From assembly GCA_033816765.1 (NCBI GenBank), contig CM066292.1:2542001-2606000 (forward strand): a stretch of DNA of 64,000 nt, written 5' to 3'. Source of the DNA: Nothopassalora personata. Taxonomy: Eukaryota > Ascomycota > Dothideomycetes > Mycosphaerellales > Mycosphaerellaceae. Of this stretch, positions 9,978-21,118 are shown one piece after another (within the stretch, counting starts at the first letter, position 1; every line of letters starts with the position of its first letter). The position numbers and the translations under genes are program-made. The notes below the pieces were generated by a model. It was not told the origin of the DNA and ran no database searches. It saw only the letters and a list, made by a program, of their open reading frames with translations.

Positions 9978-11360
9978 ATGCCCCAACCAACCTCTGCTGC
10001 GCGCCCAAAACGCGCAGGCGAAGACTTCAACCGTACTCATGACAACACCTCCAAGAAACCTCGGTTCGATTACCGCAACCCATCCACCCTCGCCGCAGAC
10101 GCCCCCGAAGACGATCTAATCCTCGACGCCGATGTGATAGGCAAGTCCGGCACCCACACAAAACGCAACGCAGTCAACATAGATGGCTATGAATCGGATT
10201 CCGACAACGATAACTTCAACGCCCGAGCCGCAGAGAAAGCGAAGCTAAGGGACAAACCAGCCAAATCACAAGATGAGGAAGACGATGATATGTTCGCGGA
10301 TTTGGAGGAGAAAGACGGGGATGACGACGAGGAAGTGGCGAGGGAGGGGAAGAAGAACGGGAAAGATGTGAGGTTCATGAGCGCGGAGGAGATTGAGGGG
10401 CAGGTTATGAATAGTACGAGTGGTGGGAAAGTGTCTGATGAGATTTTGTTGGGTGGGAAGGGGAAGGGGAAGGCTTCCAATCAAGATGAAGACGATGAGT
10501 CTTCTGGGGATGAGGAAGAGCGGGACAAGCTCGACGAAGAGATGGAGAATGAGCTTGCTGCGGAAATTGGGGCTGGAGGCAAGAAGAAGCATGCGCCGCG
10601 GTTAGATGCTTTCAATTTGAAGGATGAGGAGGAAGATGGGAGGTTCGATGAGTCGGGCAATTATGTCAGGAAAGCGGCGGATCCTGATGCGGTCAATGAT
10701 AATTGGCTGGATGGGCTGAGTAAGAAGGACATGAAGAAGGCGAAGGAGGCGCAAGAGAGGCGGGAGGATGAGAGGAGGCGGAAAGCTATGGCGGATGATG
10801 CGCTGCTTACGAGTGATCTGCTTTCTACGCTCATATCACGACTGGAAAGAGGAGAGAATCCGCTGGAAGCGTTGCAGCGACTCAATCGGGGCAAGCCACA
10901 GGAGAAGAAAGTCCCCAAGTGGAAGCAGAAGAAGCAGCGCAATGGTATGGATGTGGACGAGCCTGCGGGAAACACCAATGGCACAACCACAGATCCTAGA
11001 GAGGAAGCTCGAAGGCAAGCTGTAGAAGCCATAACAGGAGCCGCGGATGCATTATATTCACGCGGCCAGCTTGAGATCTACCAGGCAGAACGCGAACTGC
11101 TCATGCGGCAATACCGCAAAGAGACAGGCGAAGACTGGCAACCGCCTGCCGAAGCTGCTGCCGCCGGTGCCGATGAACGAGACCGAGCATCATCGGAGTG
11201 GGAGTATCGTTGGAGCGATGCTAGAGATGGCGGCGAAGCACATGGGCCATATGATCTACCGACTATGATCGCATGGAACGAAGCTGGTTATTTCGGCGAA
11301 GGGGTCGAGTTTCGAGAAGTTGGTGCAAGTGAGTGGAGTAGACTACTAGATGTCGACTAG
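9978..11360 (+). CDS. LIN1: U5 snRNP component LIN1/CD2BP2-like, GYF domain
   Basis: The likely product is a 460-aa spliceosome-associated protein; LIN1/CD2BP2 family members bind the U5 snRNP protein Prp6 and proline-rich ligands. The N-terminus has the family block ARPKRAGEDF...KKPRFDYRNPS. This is followed by very acidic stretches (DEEDDDMFADLEEKDGDDDEE), the conserved RFDESGNYVRKAADPDAVND, and NDNWLDGLSKKDMKKAKE. The C-terminal about 60 residues form the GYF domain (SEWEYRW, then GPYDLPTMIAWNEAGYF). The start at 9978 is chosen for its context (cacaATGcc) and because conservation begins there. It has a single exon and a nuclear role. There is nothing unusual in it. Confidence 0.9.
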   Translation: MPQPTSAARPKRAGEDFNRTHDNTSKKPRFDYRNPSTLAADAPEDDLILDADVIGKSGTHTKRNAVNIDGYESDSDNDNFNARAAEKAKLRDKPAKSQDEEDDDMFADLEEKDGDDDEEVAREGKKNGKDVRFMSAEEIEGQVMNSTSGGKVSDEILLGGKGKGKASNQDEDDESSGDEEERDKLDEEMENELAAEIGAGGKKKHAPRLDAFNLKDEEEDGRFDESGNYVRKAADPDAVNDNWLDGLSKKDMKKAKEAQERREDERRRKAMADDALLTSDLLSTLISRLERGENPLEALQRLNRGKPQEKKVPKWKQKKQRNGMDVDEPAGNTNGTTTDPREEARRQAVEAITGAADALYSRGQLEIYQAERELLMRQYRKETGEDWQPPAEAAAAGADERDRASSEWEYRWSDARDGGEAHGPYDLPTMIAWNEAGYFGEGVEFREVGASEWSRLLDVD

Positions 11361-14300
11361 TATCGGAACTGCTCCGCCGCCCCACGAGGCCTGCAATCGT
11401 TAGAATGGCTCCAGCGATCATGTTATGTTCCATGCCTAGCCTCAAATTGCTGTCCCTGGTGCCGGTACACATGGGTAAAGGCTACACGCGGTAAGTCGTT
11501 CGTGTTGGTCGATGTGTTCGTCTTACAAGGTCTAGGTTGTCGGCGTGTGTTGGTGTACCTGCTGAATTAAGCGCCCCAAAGTATTCATGCTTCACCAAAA
11601 CGTGAAGGCAGTTCGTGAAACCTGTCGCCACTCAAAGCTTGCAGATGAAACACCGCAGGCACGGTTACCGTCGTCCAGGTAATGACTGAAATCTCTTCGC
11701 CCCAGCATGTCGGCAGCGCCGGTCTCAGATCGGTCTCATTAGTCTGTCGCGTGCGTACACTCAACCTTCAGCTTCGACCGTAATTCTCTCTATTCCTTGT
11801 TGCAGCCAACCGGAAGTCTGAAGAAGCCTGTTGAACACTACCGATTGTGTTTCGAGGCCTTGACAGTACAGTCGCGCGCATCCACAGTACAACACCGTGG
11901 TCAGCAATCAATATAGTGGTCAAAGAGGCGAATCAGACTGGGATTATCCGGTGGTTTACGATCGGGCCCAGGGTGGTGTGTGTATCGTTATTTCGAGATG
12001 ATCCCTTGATAACCCTGTAGCCTGTTTTTGTTAACGACAGACATCGGAGGGAATATACAGTGCTTGGCGTTTGAGACTTCACCTGAGGTTGTAATTGCTT
12101 ACAGCATCAACTTCTCGAAACGCACAGAAGCTAAGCCTGACGTAGGTATATGCGCAAGCGCTCTGATTCTGTGATCGAAGATAAGGGGTATCCAGCTAAG
12201 AATTATTTCAAATCTGGTTTAGCTGCCCGCGCGCCGCTGCCGTCCCACATCAGGGCAGCGCACGGCCCACGCCACCTCAAAAATCAGCACTGTACTGACC
12301 CAGAGAACATTTGACAGGTTTGAAGACGGGTGACCGCATCGAACACGATGAGTTGCGGGCGGGTCGCACAGATATTGCATGTAGCTGTAAAATATGCCAC
12401 GCTTGGAAGCGGATCACATGACGCATATGAGATGCGTGATGGAGAAGTCGTTACAGCAGGGAAAGCTTCGAGCTCGATTATGGGATCGGTGTGCTCGAGC
12501 GAGGGATAGCGGCAGCGTGGAAAGCAGAGCCGACGGCATCCGAAGGCTGTACACTCGAGACAGCTTGGTGCTGCTGCAGTGCAACCACAAGGCAAGACTG
12601 CCGCGAGGGTGGGTCTTTGTGTGTCGTCGGTAACCTACCTTGTTGCAGTTGGTCGCGCATGTCGCGCATGTGTTGTGTACTCATCAGTACCAACAGATAT
12701 CGACCCCCCACTTTCTGTCGAGGAGCGTACATATTGGAAACGTCATCAGGATGCATGAAGCAAACACTGGAAGCGAGGTGTCTGCAGCGCAAGTGCATCG
12801 AGGGCTGGCGAGAGGTGCATCTGCGGACCGAATATTGGGTTATCGACTCCTTGTCTTGTAGATGCAAATTCCGGCCGCTGATGACGGGGTTGGATGGTTT
12901 GGGGATGCCGTTTGGCAAGCATGGCGGTTCAGAAGGTTGCCATGGAGCGGGCCGCCGGTACCTCGTGCTGAGTTGGTGATCAGCGGGCGGCAGAAGATCT
13001 TGGCTGGAGCAGCGAACAATGATGTCTCATGTCATCAGTTATGCGAGTGATTTGGGGGCAACATGCAGCTGGGTATCGGAGCGAAGGTGTAATTGGCTGC
13101 CAGTCGCTGAGACACACATTCTCATCGCTTGGTCTCTGCACCGCTCATACGCGACAACAGCATGCACGCTATCGTTGGTCAAGCAGCTATCCATGCTCTG
13201 GCCGCATAGGCTTTCAAATGTACTCGCACGGCAGCTCGGCGGCGGTGGTGCTCACAGTGGCGGGCGGCGAGAGATGTGCCAGCGAATTGATTGATATTGC
13301 ACTCTCGAAACAGAGATGAGAGGTGCATATCGTCGGCAGCCAGGCGATGATACGCGGCAGCAATTGGCAGATGGGACGCCCGCTACGTCGTCAAATCGGA
13401 GAATAGCATCGTTGTCTGACGACGCTGCTTGGACGGCGAGATGCTGTGCACGTCGTCGCCGGCTGTTTGGGTCTGCATACTACTCCAAGCGTGGTCGCGG
13501 ATACATAAGGCGGTCGTGTTAGTTTTATTAGGCTTTGGGTAAAGCTTGAGTCTCATGCTGGAATTGCATCGCGCAAGCAGCGTCGGGTGCACATGGCCTG
13601 CTTTGCCCCCTTTATTACTTACCGGATGTTGTCCTGGAGGCAGATGTGCAATGACCTCCTGAGTAGCACCCTGGTCCCTGAAGAACGCGTTTTTGCTCCG
13701 GTCATCAGATTCTGGCGAAGTTCATTCTCTACTCCTCTGTCTTGACCTTTCAGGCTCTGCTTTCGACCTTGTTCCATCACCTCATCTCTTAACACTGTTG
13801 GTCGCGGGAGCGCTGTGCACGCCGTGTGTCAGCACAACCAGACGACAACTCACATCTCCCCAAGACTGGCGCTGCGGGTGTGACACGAGGCCATCCTTTG
13901 AGCGAGCAAATCGACGTAACGGGTCTACGAAGTAACTGTACATGCCTGACTTGACTTTACAAGCCAGCTGTGGCCTTCGTCCGAGTTTGCTTCCCGCCTT
14001 CCTTGCAACCCCAGGCCTTGGTGCGCGCGTCCGCCGCCACGCCTATCACATCGACCTTTGTATCAACAGACGTGAGCGTACCGCACTGCTGCCGTCTGTG
14101 CCACTGCCGTTCTTTGTCCGCACTGTCGACGCAGCTTAACGAGGTTACGGCACGCCACGATTTACGGACGACAACCTGCAGCTGGAGAGAAAGACTGCTA
14201 GCACTGGACGCCCGCGCAGCTGCACCCGCACGCAAGCAACAGCAGCATATCCCATATCACCACCCACCCACCCACCCACACAAAAACACACCTCCACACT

Positions 14301-14466
14301 CCTACAGCGCCTCCTGTATTATACGTCATCCCCCGATCCCCGAGCTGGCCGCATAGCACTGCTTAGTGCAGCCTTGGCGTCGCGTTGAGGAGCAACCATC
14401 ACTCTCCCGCAGGCTTTTTCACCGCAAGACACCACGTCCCACCCCCGGCGTGCGCCGCACGAAGCC
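11361..14466. other. Long gene-free interval upstream of the RRM-R3H gene
   Basis: About 3.1 kb without a convincing gene. The open frames (for example 12491-12979 plus, 12478-12918 minus) overlap each other and show no family-like segments. The last about 500 bases become C/A-rich (the ccaccca repeats near 14261-14282 followed by cacacaaaaacacac) and likely form a long 5' leader or promoter for the RNA-binding protein gene at 14467. Small lineage-specific or non-coding RNAs could hide here; I see nothing diagnostic. Confidence 0.5.
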
Positions 14467-16368
14467 ATGAATAACCAGCACTTCGATATGTACTACGAAG
14501 GTGCCCAGAACCGCTCGCCGACTTCCCAGCGCCAGAATTCGCTGCACCGCCAAAACTCACGCCAGCAGTTCGAAGCCTACGGCCACCTCCCCTCCGGTCT
14601 CTACACGGCCGAAGATCACGCGCACTCCAACTTCAATGGTGGGAACAGATTCAACCCGAACGACATGCGCAACGCGACGGTGGGAGGCTACAGCAACGGC
14701 TACGATATGGGCGGGCAGTCGTGGAATGCAGGCTCATTCGGGCAGAACACTACTCTGAACGGCCTGGGCGGCACTGGACTGAGGAAGCCTCTCTCGCGTG
14801 GAGGCAGATCGGGCATGCCTTCGGTAAGACAGCACGTATTATAGCGGAGAAGTCGATCACTAACTATCATTCAGGCATGGCTCGATCAGAACCAGCAGAT
14901 GCCAATGACCCCATATGCAGCTGGACTAGGCGGCATGGGCGGCCCACAATACGGCCGCCAGGAGATTTCTGAGCCGGACGAGGAGCTCATACCCACCGCC
15001 ATTGTCATCAAGAACATTCCCTTCGCCATCAAGAAAGAGCAGCTGGTGGGCATCATGACGGACATGGGTCTGCCCTTGCCGTACGCGTTCAACTATCACT
15101 TCGACAACGGCGTGTTTCGTGGTCTGGCTTTCGCCAACTTCACCAACCCAGAAGAGACGGCGACAGTCATTGATTCGATGAACCACTTTGAGCTCAACGG
15201 GCGGAAGCTGCGAGTCGAGTACAAGAAGATGCTGCCAGCCGCCGAGCGCGAACGCATAGAGCGCGAGAAGCGTGAGCGACGGGGTCAGCTTGAAGAACAA
15301 CACCGCCCGATGGCGCCACAAACACTCCAGACACAGGCATCTGCTTCCTCTCTGTCGTCTCGCATAATGGCTGGCTCGCCTTCACCAGTGTCGGCACGGA
15401 ACCAGACCGCTCGCAACGGTCTGCCCAGCTCATTCCCAGACCCTAGTGCCGGCGTCGAGGTCGATCTCAATGACCCGGCAGCTCTACAGCATTACTCGAA
15501 GCTGCTCTTGTTCAAGGAAGACACGTCGAGGAATCTGCTGGTGTTCTCGCCTACGTTGTCCCCACCCGAGCGACGAATTGTACATACTCTCGCACACCAC
15601 ATGGGTCTCGGTCACGCGTCCAAGGGCGAGTCGGATCGACGAGCAGTGCACGTCTTCAAGGAAGGCCACCAGCGCTTGAGTCCTCCAATGCCATCCATAC
15701 AGAACTTACAGACCGATCAACGGCGTGCGCTGAACCGGGCCGCCACGACTGACTTCAGTGATGTCCGTGCCAACGAAGGCTACTACGGCGCCTCGAACCT
15801 GCGACATCAAGCCTCTGGTTATCTCGGATACCATGACTCGCCCCATGGACTGGCCGCTGGCAGCAATCTGCGTTCCGCGAAGTCATTTGCAGATCTACGA
15901 TCTTACACGCCATCTCCCGTGCCATCTACAGCCAGCTTTCCCGCCGCATTGAGCAACAATGTCGCCCGTCTTCAGCAAGACTTCGGCCGCGACAGTGCAC
16001 AATCTAATACACCTACACTCATGACACCCCCTTCCAGCTTGGCTGAGCGCGGAGATACGACTAACATTATCAACGGCCTCGGAAACATGAACCTTGGTCA
16101 AGGGTTTGGAGGTAGCCCACGCGGTCTCCGTGGCTTCCCCTCTTGGGACCGCGAGAACCCAGGGCCTATTGGCAGCAACCGCTCCTTCAGCACAACGTAC
16201 GACGACCGCTCCCAATCTCGCAGTGCTTTGCAGGGCGGACCTGAACGTCAACCTCGCGGCCCACTTGGAGGTGCCGGCTTCCCTCGCAGACAGAACGGCC
16301 ACGCTCAGCGCAACAGCGACGAGCTCTCGCAACAGAGCTCCTCTGCAGAAATCACTGTCGAGCACTAG
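14467..16368 (+). CDS. RRM + R3H RNA-binding protein (Pin4/Cip2-like)
   Basis: Two exons, 14467-14823 and 14875-16368, give 616 aa. The 51-bp intron has GTAAGA and a ctaac branch point. The N-terminal about 145 residues are Asn/Gly/Gln-rich. An RRM follows, with RNP2-like TAIVIKNIPF and RNP1-like FRGLAFANF, flanked C-terminally by a highly charged helix (ERERIEREKRERRGQ). An R3H-like domain comes next (LLVFSPTLSPPERRIVHTLAH through KGESDRRAVHVFKE). The C-terminus is Ser/Pro/Gly-rich and disordered. This layout matches ascomycete proteins related to S. pombe Cip1/Cip2 and S. cerevisiae Pin4, which act after transcription on stress-response mRNAs. Target mRNAs cannot be inferred. Many SP/TP sites suggest phosphoregulation. 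Confidence 0.82.
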
Positions 16369-17328
16369 AGGTGTGGCGACTTCCTGAGTGATGGGCGCTC
16401 GTCAAGCTATAATCCACGTGCGGATTCGCCTACGAACACCAACCCATGGAAGGAAGCATGACTTATGAATGAAGCATGACTAGCATCAGAAAAGAAGAGA
16501 CGACACAACTTGAAACGCGAGATCGACAGGCATCCTTACTGTCTCTCGCCTTTCCGACGACGACGACAAGACCGCTGACGATCGGATGACCGACACGAGA
16601 ATGATCCACGACGCCACACACAACACCAAAGAAGTAGAGAAGACAACCCTGGAGCTCGCTGCCCACCCTTCATCTGACGACTATCCAATGACAACACGAA
16701 AGAAAAGATCGAACCTTGTTCCATCATCTCTCTTCTGGATGCGCGCTTTTGCATTACTGATACTAAGACCACCACACCAAGATATCCATCATCACCGCCG
16801 TCGCTGGTGGAGAGGAGATGGAAGTTGTTGGGTAATAATTGATGGATTGAAACGGCTACTGTTTTATGTGATTTTACGCGTTGCGCATTTTTACGGCGTC
16901 AAACCGGGGATGGAGAAAGAGATGTGGCGATTGTGCTTTGTACTTTGTTCTGGGTTTTGGCCGAGCTGGGACGGGACATTTTTCTTGTTCCTGGCTCACG
17001 CTGGGGCTTGTGGACAATCAAGGCGCTTATGTGGAGTGTTAATGGATGGACGGGAGGGGATGTTGACCTTGTCTGCTGGGCTATGACAGATCTCTTGGAC
17101 ATCACTGTCACGGGGCAGGATAAGAATGCGATTGTTTTACAAGTTTGTGCACTGTACTGCGTTCGTTCGCTGATGGGGTCAAGAGAAAACGGTCGAGATG
17201 AGTAGTAATAATGGGATCGAATGGAGATGATGCGTTCATGCTCACAATGTTGCCCTTTTGGAGCTCTCATTTCCTCTTTGGTGTAAGGAAGCCAAATGGT
17301 TCGTCCATACCGCTGGGTACAAAGACAT
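16369..17328. other. Convergent 3' region between the RRM-R3H gene and RPF1
   Basis: It separates two convergent genes. The open frames at 16586-17086 (plus) and 16899-17390 (minus) are low-complexity, overlap each other and lack family features. Probably both 3' UTRs and spacer. Confidence 0.5.
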
Positions 17329-18630
17329 CTACAGACTGAACCTCGTCCTGACCTTCTCATCCCCGGCCTTCCACTCCCACTCCTGCCCACTCGCCCTTTG
17401 AATCCCTTTGTCGACCCTTCTTAGTTTGAGCGTGAACCTCGGTCCCAGCTCCTGCAAGCCCGCCCTTATATCTTCGGCGCCCTTCATCGGCTTTCCGTCC
17501 GTGCCTTGAATCACTTTCTCCGTACTCTTCTTATCCCTGAAGACGTAGCGATGCCGCCGCACGAAAATGTAATCGCGCTGATTGTGCAGTGTTACCACCT
17601 GTCTCCCTTGAATTTCGGGTCGTGGTGGGAAGAGAGATTTGAAGAGGTGAGCGGCGAGAAGACCCAGAGGTGTTTTGAAGCCGTTGAGGATGAGTTCGGG
17701 GTAGTGGTTTGTGGGGTTTCCGTGGCCTGGCAGGCGGGCGCCGGGGATCCAGTTGGAGATGCTGAAGTGGAACATGGGCCCGTGGGGAAGGTGGACGATG
17801 TCCAGGCCTTTGGGCTTCTTGAGATCCTCGTTGAGCACGACGATGTGCGTGTAGCCGCGTGAGGGGGCGGCGGCGTAGGAGGCAATCTCGCGGATGGAGT
17901 ATTTGTAGCCGTGGAAGCTTGCGGTGCGTTTGATGTAGGTGCAATTGGGGAAGAGGGTGGTGAGGAGCTCGGCTTCGTGGTGGAGGGTGGAGTTTATTGA
18001 GGTTGTGAGGAGGACTTTGGGTTCGCGGTCGGACTCTTCGAAGAGGTTGGGAAATTTGGCTTTGAGGGCTTCCGGGCGGACTGTCATGTCTGTTGCTGCT
18101 GTGACTGCGGTGGCGGCGGAGGGTGCTGCGGAGGGTGCTTCGCTGGGTGCGCGGTCGGGACGTTTGCGATTTGATGCGGTGCCGGGTGCGTTTTCGTCGT
18201 TCTCTTCCTCTGAGTCGGAGTCCAACATGCTGTCGCGGTCGTCGTCATTTTCTTCCTCCTCGCCGTTCTCCGCCCTCTCCTGCGCCTTCTCCAAGGCTTC
18301 CAGCTTCCCACTCGTCAAGCCATCGCCTTCGTCCTGCGGCGCATCCTTCTCGACTTTTCTCCGCTTTGGGTTCAGAACGTTGACTGATCTGTCCAGTCTC
18401 GCCTCATCTTCGTCCGCATCCTCGACCTCGTCCCACGTTCGCTTGCTGTCTATTGTTTGCGGGACGTTCTTCGCCTGTCTCTGCGCTCGCAAATGTGGAT
18501 TCTTATCTTCATGTCTCCTCCGTCGCAGCCGATCGTCTCGCTTCGTGCTCTCCTTCAGCTTCTTCGCTTTGAGATGTTGCTCCTGTCGTTTGATTTTGTT
18601 GCCGATCTTATGGGGATTCGACAACGCCAT
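17329..18630 (-). CDS. RPF1: Ribosome production factor 1, Brix domain
   Basis: A nucleolar protein needed for 60S subunit assembly, where in yeast it acts with Mak16 on pre-60S particles. It has 433 aa from the internal Met at 18630, where the conserved sequence starts (MALSNPHKIGNKIKRQEQ). The frame is open to 18789, but those 53 extra residues are not family-like. The N-terminal 65 residues are very basic. Residues about 66-185 are acidic and low complexity. From about residue 204 comes the Brix domain: KVLLTTSINST, FPNCTYIKR, THIVVLNEDLKKPKGLDIVHLP, PGHGNPTNHYPELILNGF, and FLKL-like RFTLKLRRVDKGIQ. One exon. It is divergent from GRS1, with starts about 290 bp apart. Confidence 0.93.
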   Translation of the reverse strand: MALSNPHKIGNKIKRQEQHLKAKKLKESTKRDDRLRRRRHEDKNPHLRAQRQAKNVPQTIDSKRTWDEVEDADEDEARLDRSVNVLNPKRRKVEKDAPQDEGDGLTSGKLEALEKAQERAENGEEEENDDDRDSMLDSDSEEENDENAPGTASNRKRPDRAPSEAPSAAPSAATAVTAATDMTVRPEALKAKFPNLFEESDREPKVLLTTSINSTLHHEAELLTTLFPNCTYIKRTASFHGYKYSIREIASYAAAPSRGYTHIVVLNEDLKKPKGLDIVHLPHGPMFHFSISNWIPGARLPGHGNPTNHYPELILNGFKTPLGLLAAHLFKSLFPPRPEIQGRQVVTLHNQRDYIFVRRHRYVFRDKKSTEKVIQGTDGKPMKGAEDIRAGLQELGPRFTLKLRRVDKGIQRASGQEWEWKAGDEKVRTRFSL

Positions 18631-18919
18631 GTTGCTTTGTACGATCTCTGCCAGAGTCGCGGTGGCACGCGATGGGAAAAAAGACTCCCAGGTGTGGCGC
18701 TTCTTGTGGCTGACGCCGGAAGCTCTTCCCCTGCAGCAATGCGGAGATGCACAGACGAATAATCGGCCTGTTTCGTGTATAGCGGCCACGACTCATATCT
18801 CCCTTGACAACTCCATTCTACATCATACACGGCTCGTCAGCATCTGCGGTGTCTATACTCAACGCGACGGTGTACTGCATTTCCACATATAGAGCCATTG
18901 AACACAACTCGGTCGTTAT

Positions 18920-21118
18920 ATGCTTTCCTCCACCACGACAAGAGTCACGAGCCTGCAACACATAAAAGAGACGTCGAGTCGTTTCGTGAACTCGACATTA
19001 CCTCGCACATACAGCACAAGTTTCAGTCCCAATTGGAGTAGAGCTTTCTCACAATCGACGTCTTCGCAGAAGTTCCAGGTCCCCGTCAGGACACGCAACT
19101 CACGAACCACAATCATGGCGGACGACTACAAGACTCGCGCTGGTCAGACTTTCAACCGCGATGCATTCGAGTCACTCATCAAGCGGAAGCAATTCTACTG
19201 GCAGTCCTTTGAACCATATGGCGGTACAAAGGGTCTTTTCGATTATGGTCCACCACTCGCTGCCATTGAGGCAGAATTCACCAACATCTGGAGAGATCAC
19301 TTCGTCCGATCAGAGAAGATGATGGAGCTGAAGTGCTCCATGTTGACCCCATACCCGGTCTTCAAAGCCTCTGGCCACGTTGAGAGGTTCAATGACTTCA
19401 TGTGCAAGGACTCGAAGACCGGTGACATTCTGCGTGCTGATCACTTGATCAAAGATGTTCTTGAAGCACGTCTAAAGGGTGACAAGGAAGCTCGTGGTGA
19501 GAAAGTCAGCGATGAGCCAGAAGATCCGAAGAAAAAGAAGAAGGCGTCGAAAGTCAAGAATGCCGCCGTCAAGCTCGACGACGCCGTTGTTCAACAGTAC
19601 AACGACATTCTGGCCACTCTAGACGACACAGTTGCTCAGTGGGGCCAGCTGATCAAGGACCACAAGATGCTGAACCCGGTCACTGGAAACGAAGTCACAG
19701 ATCCTGTCGAGGTCAACCTCATGTTCCCAACACAACTGGGCATGTCCGGCAAGGAGCAGGCTTACCTCCGGCCGGAAACAGCCCAAGGTCAATTTTTGTC
19801 ATTCCCAAAGCTTGTCGAGTACAGCGACGGCCAGCTACCGTTTGCTTCTGCATCAATCGGCTACAGTTTCCGCAATGAGTTGTCTCCTAGGAACGGCCTT
19901 CTCCGAGTTCGAGAGTTCTTGATGGCAGAGGTTGAGCACTTCGTGGACGCTGAGGGTGGCAAGAAGCACCCTAAGTTCGCTTCAGTCAAAGACGTTGAAC
20001 TTCCTCTGCTTGACCGCGATACTCAGTCTGGTAACGAGGCAAAGGGTATCTCACCCTCGACGACACCACAGACGATGACGATTGGCAAAGCGGTGCAGAC
20101 AAAGCTGGTAGACAACGAGACCCTCGGCTACTTCCTCGTTCGCATATATCGATTCATGGAGCGCATTGGTGTCGACACTAAGAAGCTACGTTTCCGCCAA
20201 CACATGGCCAATGAAATGGCACATTACGCCTCCGACTGCTGGGACTGCGAGCTGCAGGGCTCTTACGGCTGGGTTGAATGCGTTGGGTGCGCAGATAGAA
20301 GTGCTTACGATCTGAGCGTGCACGAGAAGGCCACTGGTGTACCCTTGCGTATCCGCGAGCCACTCAAGGAGCCGCAGCACATCGAAGAGTACGTTGCGCA
20401 GCTAGACAAGAAGAAGTCTGGTCCAAAATTCAAGAAAGATGCTGGCACTGTCCAAGCTGCTCTCGATGATCTCACTCAAGATATCAAGGAGAAGCTTAGC
20501 ATTAGCTTGCAGAAAGAGGGCAAGGTCGAGGTCGAGGTGCCCAACCTTGGTAAGGTCGAGCTCGAGAAAGACCTCGTCAAGATCGAGAAGGAGAAGCGAA
20601 CTGTGACGATGCGCGAGTTCGTGCCCAACGTCATCGAGCCATCTTTCGGTATTGGTCGTATTCTCTACCACCTACTTGAGCACGCTTACTGGTTCAGAGA
20701 GGGTGATGAGGCCCGATCAGTCATGTCCTTCAAGCCTACCGTCGCACCCATGAAGGTGTTGGTCGTGCCACTGCAGAAGGACCAAAAGTTCGCACCACTG
20801 ATCCAGCAACTTGAGGACAGACTAGATGAGGAAGGACTATCCTACAAGGTTGACCAGTCCGGTGTCAGCATCGGAAAGCGATACTCCCGCAACGACGAGC
20901 TGGGTATTCCTTTCGGCATCACCATCGACTACGAATCACTAGAAGGCAAGACAGCCGGCACATTCACGCTCCGTGACCGCGACAGCACGAAGCAAGTCCG
21001 CGCTAGCCTGGACGAGATCGTCGAGGCGATCACCAAGGTTGTGAAGGGCAAGTGGTCATGGAGCGATGTACAGCAACGTCTCCCAGCGTACGAGGGCAAG
21101 GAGGAAGAGAAGGAGTAG
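18920..21118 (+). CDS. GRS1: Glycyl-tRNA synthetase (cytosolic and mitochondrial forms)
   Basis: A class II synthetase that charges tRNA-Gly. The full 732-aa frame begins with about 65 residues rich in Ser, Thr and Arg and nearly free of acidic residues (...YSTSFSPNWSRAFSQSTSS), a mitochondrial presequence. A second Met at 19115 (MADDYKTRAGQTFNRDAF), in a strong context, starts the normal cytosolic protein of 667 aa. Motifs include FDYGPPLAAIEAEF, RPETAQGQFLSF, the class II motif 2 region FRNELSPRNGLLRVREF, ADRSAYDLSVHE, VIEPSFGIGRILYHLLEHAY (motif 3), and the C-terminal anticodon-binding domain (VAPMKVLVVPLQKD onward). There is a lysine-rich insert near residue 202 (PKKKKKASKVK). One exon. 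One gene probably serves both compartments through two start codons. Confidence 0.95.
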   Translation: MLSSTTTRVTSLQHIKETSSRFVNSTLPRTYSTSFSPNWSRAFSQSTSSQKFQVPVRTRNSRTTIMADDYKTRAGQTFNRDAFESLIKRKQFYWQSFEPYGGTKGLFDYGPPLAAIEAEFTNIWRDHFVRSEKMMELKCSMLTPYPVFKASGHVERFNDFMCKDSKTGDILRADHLIKDVLEARLKGDKEARGEKVSDEPEDPKKKKKASKVKNAAVKLDDAVVQQYNDILATLDDTVAQWGQLIKDHKMLNPVTGNEVTDPVEVNLMFPTQLGMSGKEQAYLRPETAQGQFLSFPKLVEYSDGQLPFASASIGYSFRNELSPRNGLLRVREFLMAEVEHFVDAEGGKKHPKFASVKDVELPLLDRDTQSGNEAKGISPSTTPQTMTIGKAVQTKLVDNETLGYFLVRIYRFMERIGVDTKKLRFRQHMANEMAHYASDCWDCELQGSYGWVECVGCADRSAYDLSVHEKATGVPLRIREPLKEPQHIEEYVAQLDKKKSGPKFKKDAGTVQAALDDLTQDIKEKLSISLQKEGKVEVEVPNLGKVELEKDLVKIEKEKRTVTMREFVPNVIEPSFGIGRILYHLLEHAYWFREGDEARSVMSFKPTVAPMKVLVVPLQKDQKFAPLIQQLEDRLDEEGLSYKVDQSGVSIGKRYSRNDELGIPFGITIDYESLEGKTAGTFTLRDRDSTKQVRASLDEIVEAITKVVKGKWSWSDVQQRLPAYEGKEEEKE

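Noticed and set aside
12478..12979. Overlapping 146- and 162-codon frames on opposite strands
   Set aside because: The mutually antisense frames lack conserved motifs and good start context; probably chance in GC-rich intergenic DNA.
17939..18892. 317-codon plus-strand frame opposite RPF1
   Set aside because: It is an antisense shadow of the RPF1 acidic/low-complexity region; its Ser/Phe-rich composition reflects reversed Glu/Lys codons.
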